Source: Branchiostoma floridae (Eukaryota > Chordata > Leptocardii > Amphioxiformes > Branchiostomatidae). From it: DNA of 64,000 nucleotides. This document shows positions 59,101-64,000 of this stretch, piece by piece. The position numbers were made by a program, and so were the translations under genes. A model generated the notes under the pieces. That model had not been told where the DNA came from. It worked only from the letters and a program-made list of their open reading frames with translations, and searched no databases. The stretch covers positions 6,468,715 through 6,532,714 of the forward strand of contig NC_049984.1 of NCBI RefSeq assembly GCF_000003815.2. Direction: 5' to 3'. The stretch's first letter is position 1, and each line of letters begins with the position of its first letter.

Positions 59101-62100
59101 AGGGGGACGGCTAGCCGTATGTTCAAATATCCTTCTGTAAGGGTTACTTGACTGACCCCCCCCCCCCCCAAAAAAAAAAAAGTTCTGACACCCCCTAAAC
59201 CCTACAGTAGTCTCGGAGGAAATTGAACTAGGCAACAGAAACAGTGTATCCGAGCTACTCCTTTAGGCCCTCTTTCCACTAGACCGCATTCCCTGAACCA
59301 TAGTACAGTACATGCTGCAACCAAAATTTGATTACTGTTAGCATTAATCTTATAATTAGAATATTCTGTCAAATCTTTGGCTGCTTACTAGTTGCCACCT
59401 CTAGTGGAAAGGGGGCGTTGGGTATACTGTAGAGTTATCAAGAGTCTGACTAACACCAATACAGCATACCCTAAAACCCCATTTTGTGCTCCAATTTTGT
59501 CAAAATCTTTCCCACATCCTTTGTTGTATCGGGGGCTGTCCCCATCTCCAGGTCTATAGCCCTTGGGCCATATTGGCAGGCTAGTTATTGGTAGTGGAGT
59601 GTTCAACTCTAGATAGTATTCTTTCTCTTTGAAGTGCTAAGCTGAGAAAGCAATATGGTATGACCCAGACAGGATTTGAATCCACGACCTTCCAAATGCA
59701 ACTCCAAAGTAAGATGCAACTGATGATGTGCTACGAGATTTGGCAAGAACCTTCCAATAAAGGGCACGCTGTCTAAACATACAGCACTGGTGCTATCACA
59801 ATGTGTTGGTTGGATGTGGGCCCATCTCAACACACTTACATGTTGGGACTACTAAAAACATGATTCAACAGAACAAACTACCCAAGTTGGACGTTTGTCA
59901 TTCCCTGGACATAACCACTTCCTCCTTGCCAACTGTCACGGATAAGCATCTCTGAATCACCAGACTTTGCTTTCAACACAGATCTACTTAAGAGTAGAAC
60001 GTCTTATCCTTAAATGGTAAGACAGTGTGCTTTTTGTGGTATCGTGATTCACATCAGGCTTCAAGCAGATGTGAAGTTCAATTCAGTGCTCTACACATGT
60101 TTTTGAAGTTTTTCCTGGATCTTTCATGGTATAGAAGTGGGATAAAGACGGAAAAAAATGTATGTGCAGACAGAAACAAGTAGAAAATGCCAGAAAGAAA
60201 CAGACATAAGATAACACTAAGCTTGAAACCTTCTTGGATATGAACTTATCAAATCAGAACTGTATCCAGCTTTGAATTTCTTTCCATCCAACTTATTGTT
60301 TGAGAGGCCATGTTGTTCACTTTTTCATTGTTAAAAGTGCTAGCTATGCATAGGAAAATACATTTTCATGTCATGAAGCTTAGATATAGATGGAGGAAGC
60401 CCTAGTTGACATGTCTCTACCAGAGTTCAGCTGTACTGTGTACCAACTGTGAATACTAGCAAGGTCGTGCCAGATATCAGAGACGTGCTACAGGAAATCA
60501 AAAACAGAACTCATGTAAACAACAATGTACATATAGTTGACCTGCACACACATAACCTCATTCCTACATCCTCAAGTCTCTGTTCAGAAGATATTTCCAT
60601 CAATATCAATTTTCAAGCAAAGATGAGAAGAATTTTGCAGTTTTGTTTTTATTGTTATCAAATGGAAAATTTTCATGACGAAATGACCTGACCCCTTATG
60701 TTACCCAATATAGTACAAAATACCTCATGGATTCTATATAAATCTAAGTAAACAGTGCAAACGTCATGCAACCAAACTGTACCAACAACAACACTTGAAG
60801 AGCCAGGCTTTAAATCTACCATTTTCCTTCTCATAACATTATTTACAGGGTGGGGACATCCTTCCGTGCAAGGAACTGGCAGCTGAAGTCTGCAGACAGA
60901 TAGCATGATGCAAGTCATTAACTGAACATTGCGGCCAAACTCTTAGAAAAATAGACTCCCCTCCATTGCATAGCTGGGTTACAGAAACCCTTAAACAACA
61001 GGGATATGTTTTCAGGACTGTTTTGAAAGTGTATTGCACCATTTCTAGAAGGTGATGCTTCAGTTGTTGATGTAACTACTCTAGATGTCATATCAACAAC
61101 TCAAAGAAATAAAGTTTGCTACTGATACCACCTTAACCATTGCAAAACAAGAATGGATTTTCCTGCACTGTTTCCATAGTACATTGTACTACAAGATAAC
61201 TTCTATTGTCCCTAATCCCTATCATATATACAATGCTCCGATGACTACTATGTATTTAGATATGTGAGTCTATACTCTTGTAAAAACAGTCGCCATAACA
61301 GCTAACCACAATGTCCACCCTTAGTGACGACAAAAATGGCAGGGCCAGAAAGATCACGCCAGACTCGTGACGTTACCAGCTTCTTGGGACAAGCACCACT
61401 TACCAAGCCAACTCCTTCCCATAATTCTCCCCTACACCTGTTCCTGGCACTCCATAGGATGGAAATTCCATATCCTGGAACCTGGATACATCCGGAAGTG
61501 GCAGGTTTGAGGGAAAATATCCACAAGAAAACAGAAATATGGAAGGCTAGCTCTACCCTGTGGCGGGTCCAGCTATTAACAGAGCGTAATTGATAGATGT
61601 GGCTGCCTTACAAAATGTCTGAGCATGGTTGACATAACTGCTGCGCTATCCAGTGGTGTCATGTGGAGGGGACTTAGATACTGGGAGGCTATGAAGGGGT
61701 AAGGGGAGCAGTGACTGTGCAAATTTTTGGCAAGGACTGAATCTGGTAAGGCTTCTTGTAGCTGTCTTATTAATATTCTGGCAAAGTTTCTGAGAATTTG
61801 TATAATTTTGAACATAATTTTATCAGAGTTTGATACAAATGTAGTATAAGTTGCAGGCAAGCAAAACTATTTCTTGTAATATCCGCCCTGACAAGATCCC
61901 ATCCACAGCCTCAAGAGGATACTTAAGGGTGAGAAGGAACACCTAAATTTGAATTTGTATTGTATGAACAAATTTCCCAACAGATCAGCCAATGACTAAT
62001 AACAATTTGCCCAGCACAAGAATAAGGATATTGCCACAAGCAAAACAATGTCCTCTAATGGTTGAGACAATGGGGAAAAGTTATGAAGAAAAGAACAGGA

Positions 62101-63199
62101 TTTTCAAGAACCCACTAAACATCCTTTAAAAATACATCAATTAATGGGAGCCCAAACACATTAGACTGACATCAACAGTGACCTTCAAACCACACATGAC
62201 CTTTTGTCTAAATTATCCTTCCCTGTGAATGACATCTTTCTAACCAACCATCACAATGCAACCTGTTAACAAAATTTGAATTTGAATAGGGTTCTTCGGT
62301 GTGCTCCAAGTAACAGCTTAAAAAGTTCCCAATTGTTGGTCCCAACAGTTTTAAGATCCTCCTTGTATAATTCAAGGTCACATGTGAAGCATATTTGTCC
62401 TTTATTTGAATCCTATTTGTTCTTATCTGTATGGTAACTGAGGTTATCATTATCAGACATTAGTGAAAATGTGAGGCGTAATCAGAAAAATGAATAGATC
62501 TCTCTCATTATCCCATTCCTGTTGTGAATGAATCATGATCAGAATTTTGCAACATGTTCCCCAAAGTGATTAGTTACAAAGCAATTAATCTGGATAATGA
62601 TAATGTCAAACATGATGTATCTGCTGGGAGAGTTTCACCAGGGGAAAACTGTTGTGTTGGATACGGATATGTTTCTTAGTAAGATGAAGTGAATAATTTA
62701 ATGATTTAACGTTACAAAAAATCTTGATTGAAAAATGATTTACAATCAGAAAAAATCCAATGGAAAAAAATGGCGAATCTTTTAAAGAGGATTCTTATTT
62801 GATCAATACAACAGATGAAAACAGTATAAAAACTCCGCTGATGTGGGTCTCACTACATGCAAGCTCACAAGGCTCTTGTGTGATCTAGAAGGACTGGAGT
62901 GGCACACATCTACATATATGTCCGTCCGTTCGTCCCAAAGCATATAACTACATAAATCACGTCAGAATTCTTTTTTTTTTCTTAAGAAATTAAGATTTCT
63001 TTCTCACCTTATCAAAGAAGTAGTACAGCTTCATGGTCTTCTCTAAGACATCCCGCTTCTGCTCCAGTTTTCTTGAGAAGCCGAGGAGCTGCTCCTGGAG
63101 AGACTTGGCGCGCTCCCGTATCCCTGTCGTGTTGAACTCTCCCGTCTGTGCCAAGCTGCTCGCCTCCTCTAGCAGGTCATTCCCTTTTGCACATTGTTG
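38078..63199 (-). CDS. Dbl-family RhoGEF, puratrophin/PLEKHG4-ARHGEF40-like (5' partial)
   Basis: The product is a cytosolic guanine nucleotide exchange factor for Rho GTPases. Twelve exons, listed separately from 63199 down to 39688, join without a frame break into 944 codons; a terminal exon at 38078-38147 is less certain. Order along the visible protein: spectrin-like helices (residues 1 to about 160, across an intron), a long Ser/Thr/Pro-rich linker (about 165-395), the DH domain (about 397-600) and the PH domain (about 600-735). DH motifs include [42 protein letters not shown] and L-L-K-P-V-Q-R-M-x-K-Y. The PH domain has [10 protein letters not shown] conserved post-PH segment ([22 protein letters not shown]) and a Ser-rich tail follow. 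These strings match vertebrate PLEKHG4/PLEKHG4B/ARHGEF40; the CRAL-TRIO-like N-terminus of that family would lie right of the window. The orthologue within the group is not resolved. Confidence 0.94.
39688..39917 (-). CDS. RhoGEF exon: Ser/Thr/Pro-rich tail, part 3
   Basis: The 230-bp exon has acceptor TGCATGCAG and donor GTAAGT, phase 0 out. It reads [20 protein letters not shown] and [14 protein letters not shown], then [11 protein letters not shown] and ends S-S-H-F-V-T-A. Probably disordered and phosphorylated; there is no domain. Confidence 0.85.
40513..40690. mobile_element. 178-bp TIR element (TAATCTCCAAG family) in RhoGEF intron
   Basis: The left end GTGATCTCCAGGCAGATC and right end GGATCTGCTTGAAGATTA are inverted, with the family subterminal GATAGTATCAAAGCTG and its inverse. 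A perfect target duplication, TCCCAGAC, lies at 40505-40512 and 40691-40698. It ends 27 bp from the donor of the exon at 40718. Confidence 0.9.
40718..40927 (-). CDS. RhoGEF exon: Ser-rich tail, part 2
   Basis: The 210-bp exon has acceptor GTTCCACCTCAG and donor GTAGGT after ATGA. It reads [20 protein letters not shown], then P-H-S-L-I-S-T followed by a seven-Ser run, and ends [13 protein letters not shown]. The K-R-P-H-S-x-I-S pattern recalls the tail of PLEKHG4-group proteins. Confidence 0.88.
41496..41818. mobile_element. 323-bp TIR element with CAGGGCTCGAAAT ends
   Basis: The ends CAGGGCTCGAAAT and ATTTCGAGCCCTG are perfect 13-bp inverted repeats. The flanks are GTAAG on both sides (41491-41495, 41819-41823), a 5-bp target duplication. 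The interior is packed with GTGCACCC/GGGTGCAC strings in both orientations that can form nested hairpins. It sits in a RhoGEF intron, 49 bp from an exon. Confidence 0.82.
41868..41987 (-). CDS. RhoGEF exon: Ser/Arg-rich tail, part 1
   Basis: The 120-bp exon has acceptor TTTGTTACAG and donor GTAAGG, one base out. It reads [12 protein letters not shown] and ends with a Lys-rich helix [10 protein letters not shown]. The donor was chosen because it gives the phase needed by the next exon; the open frame continues past it but runs into a repeat. Confidence 0.85.
42656..42717. mobile_element. short GCCTGGGTGCCATCC inverted-repeat element
   Basis: CCTGGGTGCCATCC at 42657-42670 and GGATGGCACCCAGG at 42702-42715 are perfect inverted arms with a 31-bp loop. 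The terminal AGCCTGG links it to the TAGCCTGG elements at 12504 and 20983, but I see no clear duplication. It lies 34 bp from the exon ending at 42751. Confidence 0.65.
42751..42867 (-). CDS. RhoGEF exon: post-PH conserved segment
   Basis: The 117-bp exon has acceptor CACCAACAG and donor GTGAGA. It reads [20 protein letters not shown] and [10 protein letters not shown]. This block follows the PH domain in PLEKHG4-group proteins and supports the family call. Confidence 0.94.
43296..43518 (-). CDS. RhoGEF exon: second half of PH domain, with tandem acceptors
   Basis: The exon is 223 bp, phase 0 in and one base out, donor GTAGGT. Read from the first acceptor (CCTTCCAG) it begins [15 protein letters not shown], then [15 protein letters not shown] second acceptor (GTGTTTTACAG) lies exactly 45 nt inside, at 43473, before S-T-E-V-G-L. 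Use of the inner site gives the family-standard length. The exon continues [16 protein letters not shown] and ends in the C-terminal PH helix [11 protein letters not shown]. Confidence 0.93.
43875..44009 (-). CDS. RhoGEF exon: first half of PH domain
   Basis: The exon is 45 codons, acceptor TTTCCTCAG, donor GTAAGA, phase 0. It reads [20 protein letters not shown] and D-L-I-L-F-S-K, the first PH strands, and ends Y-L-Y-K-N-S-F-K. Confidence 0.95.
45215..45328 (-). CDS. RhoGEF exon: end of DH domain
   Basis: The exon is 38 codons, acceptor CCTCCTGCAG, donor GTGAAT, phase 0. It reads [20 protein letters not shown] and ends [13 protein letters not shown], the DH-PH junction of the PLEKHG4 group. 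Confidence 0.95.
45615..45775 (-). repeat. (ACAC)n / ACAC-AGAC microsatellite in RhoGEF intron
   Basis: An imperfect CA-rich microsatellite lies directly against the donor of the exon ending at 45780. The Cys-Val-Tyr-type open frames there are artefacts. Confidence 0.9.
45780..45932 (-). CDS. RhoGEF exon: DH conserved region 3
   Basis: The exon is 51 codons, acceptor TCCTTGCAG, donor GTCAGT, phase 0. It carries [20 protein letters not shown] and L-L-L-K-E-L-L, the most conserved helix of DH domains. An (ACAC)n tract starts one intron base group after the donor. Confidence 0.96.
46267..46530 (-). CDS. RhoGEF exon: middle of DH domain
   Basis: The exon is 88 codons, phase 0 at both ends. It starts [20 protein letters not shown], then has [11 protein letters not shown], and ends [14 protein letters not shown]...G-S-A-F-F-R. 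Its acceptor region (CAG|CACTACATTCC) is duplicated 136 bp upstream in the transcript sense (46641-46780). Confidence 0.95.
46505..46783 (-). repeat. 136-bp tandem duplication spanning an exon edge
   Basis: Two copies (46505-46640 and 46641-46783) start TCCC(G/A)GTCCATCTCAGGAA and contain the last 26 bp (transcript start) of the DH exon, its acceptor and about 110 bp of intron. The copies differ at scattered bases, so the duplication is not very recent. Confidence 0.92.
48977..49052 (-). CDS. RhoGEF exon: start of DH domain
   Basis: The 76-bp exon has acceptor GTCTGCAG and donor GTAAGA. It reads [20 protein letters not shown] and ends L-Q-Y-I-I-E. The T-E-R-D-Y-V string is the first conserved region of DH domains, which carries the Glu that contacts the GTPase switch region. 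Confidence 0.94.
49634..50631 (-). CDS. RhoGEF large exon: spectrin-like helices and linker
   Basis: The acceptor is TTTCTGCAG and the donor GTGAGT, phase 0 in and two bases out, 998 bp. It starts [16 protein letters not shown] and continues helical ([15 protein letters not shown]). From about residue 95 of the exon it becomes a Ser/Thr/Pro-rich, probably disordered linker with a basophilic R-R-R-T-V-A-S site and K-R-L-M-K-R-H-S. It joins directly to the exon at 63008 in phase, so no exon is missing between them. Confidence 0.93.
51243..51335. mobile_element. 93-bp TIR element (TAATCTCCAAG family)
   Basis: The left end TACTCTCCAAGCAGCTGTTA pairs with the right end CGCTTGGAGGTTA. The flanks ACAAAAGA and ACAAAAAG agree at seven of eight bases. 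Confidence 0.7.
52557..52694 (-). CDS. candidate alternative first exon A of the RhoGEF
   Basis: An ATG at 52694 opens 46 codons (starting [10 protein letters not shown] and ending D-L-H-V-L-S-P-R) up to a good donor, CCCAGG|GTAGGT. It ends in phase 0, as required by the exon at 50631. An orphan TAATCTCCAAG-type end lies just upstream (about 52702). There is no family likeness, so this may be chance. Confidence 0.3.
52989..53441 (+). mobile_element. poly-A-tailed retroposon fragment with 40-bp terminal hairpin
   Basis: Arms 52989-53028 and 53053-53092 are perfect 40-bp inverted repeats with a 24-bp loop. About 320 bp of AT-rich sequence follows, with AATAAA at 53413-53418 and a run of 17 A ending at 53441. 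The flanks TTCCCTTCCTTAT and TTCCCTGCTTAT are similar and may be the target duplication; GGAAGCTT at 53040-53047 and 53447-53454 is an alternative pair. Poly-A and AATAAA point to reverse-transcribed origin; the source element is not recognised. Confidence 0.75.
58559..58621 (-). CDS. candidate alternative first exon B of the RhoGEF
   Basis: An ATG at 58621 opens 21 codons (starting [10 protein letters not shown] and ending L-D-G-K-A-S-E-M) to the donor GAGATG|GTGAGT, phase 0, compatible with the exon at 50631. The codons look ordinary and the donor is strong. A product from here would lack the upstream spectrin and N-terminal parts. No conserved sequence confirms it. Confidence 0.35.
63008..63199 (-). 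CDS. RhoGEF exon 1 of window: spectrin-like helix
   Basis: The acceptor is TTGTTTTTCAG and the donor GTGAGA, phase 0 at both ends, 64 codons. It reads [12 protein letters not shown] and ends [10 protein letters not shown]. The heptad-like E-Q-K-R-D-V-L-E-K pattern matches the spectrin-repeat segment before the DH domain of Dbl/puratrophin proteins. Confidence 0.9.
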
Positions 63200-64000
63200 C
63201 TGAAAAACAAGAAAACAAACATCCATAAATACAACCTGAGTCACGTTTGGGATGGCATTCTCGCTGCTGCAGCGCCACCTATATTGTTATAAGTAGTAGT
63301 GAGAATCAGATCCAGTCATTCTAACCCAGATGATAGTGTCTGACAGACAGAAAATGTTGGATGTGAGTGCTACCCTGGTTGTGTTTAAAAGAACTTTACT
63401 AGACAAGGTAACTTAAGATGTGATTAAGATTCGAATGGAGCTTTTAATATTCAAGAAGACTTTGAACACCCCATAGAATTTATTAGGTTATCACCTATTT
63501 TGCATAAAATATGTCATAAAATGCTCACTTCAACATTACATAGGTTGCTAGTGTCTCAAATACAAAGTCGCCATAATTCAAATGTGTATGTGCGCATTGA
63601 ATATGCAATTGTCTTATTACCAGTAGCATAATTTATGAGTTTATTATCTCCTCTTTCTAAATTACATGTAACAAGAAACGTGATGGACAGACTTCATTCT
63701 AAAATCTAATAATAAGTTGGGAAAACACTTCCAAATATGGTGCTCTTGAAATTTGAAAACACAATTGGAGACAGATATAAAATTCTTCCTCTCAAGCTAC
63801 CAAATGCACCATGTAAGGATGTAGCTGTGAGAAAAATTTGTAAGTACATTTCTCTCTTTTCAAGACCATATGTCCAACATTCCTGTGGCCACAATAAAAG
63901 AGTTGCACCCTTGGCAAACAGTGACTAACAAACTACAACTAGTATGAGTACTGTAGTGGGAATACAGGCAAAACTTCCTCGGGAGGTACCATGTGGCTGG
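63200..64000 (-). other. RhoGEF intron sequence at the right edge
   Basis: No exon is seen in these 800 bases. The exons encoding the N-terminal half of the RhoGEF are expected beyond the right edge. Confidence 0.55.

Larger units (their letters stand above)
50632..63007 (-). other. 12.4-kb RhoGEF intron with repeats and two candidate first exons
   Basis: Phases at the two flanking exons match (0/0) and the protein reads through, so the intron is real for the long isoform. Inside are a TAATCTCCAAG-type element (51243-51335), a retroposon with hairpin (52989-53441), candidate alternative first exons (52557-52694, 58559-58621) and a poly-C/poly-A run at about 59156-59180. The rest shows nothing I can name. 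Confidence 0.6.

Noticed and set aside
59640-59740. tRNA-like B box (GGATTCAAATCC on the minus strand)
   Set aside because: No matching A box or cloverleaf could be folded by eye; at most a decayed tRNA-derived SINE.

Overview
The window looks like chordate DNA from a lancelet (Branchiostoma). Three things support this: an intron-split ciliary/Opn5-type opsin, a neuropeptide precursor with three WRPQRF-Gly-Arg repeats (the amphioxus PQRFamide/GnIH-like precursor as I remember it), and dense short terminal-inverted-repeat transposons with high microsatellite content. The species cannot be fixed from the sequence alone. One run of exactly 100 N (5877-5976) marks an assembly gap.

Layout. 157-4324 (+): the last five coding exons of an Opn5/neuropsin-like opsin (TM3 to C-terminus, with the retinal lysine); its first exons lie left of the window. 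5555-32800: a gene-poor, repeat-rich stretch of about 27 kb. It holds TIR elements with 8- or 9-bp target duplications, a 273-bp near-identical inverted pair, a three-copy tandem duplication, a 5'-truncated LINE ORF2 remnant (19856-20587), an unusual field of short palindromic repeats (about 25461-26335), and a 100-bp tandem array. 32853-33467 (+): the intact coding exon of a PQRFamide neuropeptide precursor, with its poly-A signal. 38078-63199 (-): at least 12 well-phased exons of a Dbl-family Rho guanine nucleotide exchange factor of the puratrophin/PLEKHG4-ARHGEF40 type (spectrin-like segment, DH, PH, Ser-rich tail). Its N-terminal exons lie right of the window, and two possible alternative first exons lie in its 12.4-kb intron.

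The three genes are not an operon-like unit. The opsin is a membrane light sensor, the neuropeptide is a secreted ligand, and the RhoGEF is a cytosolic regulator of actin. The opsin and PQRFamide genes are about 28 kb apart on the same strand; any functional link is speculation.

I found no convincing tRNA, rRNA, CRISPR or bacterial-type feature. Exon borders were placed by eye from AG/GT signals and phase. The twelve RhoGEF exons sum to 2,832 nt in one uninterrupted frame (944 codons), and the five opsin exons also stay in frame, which supports the models.
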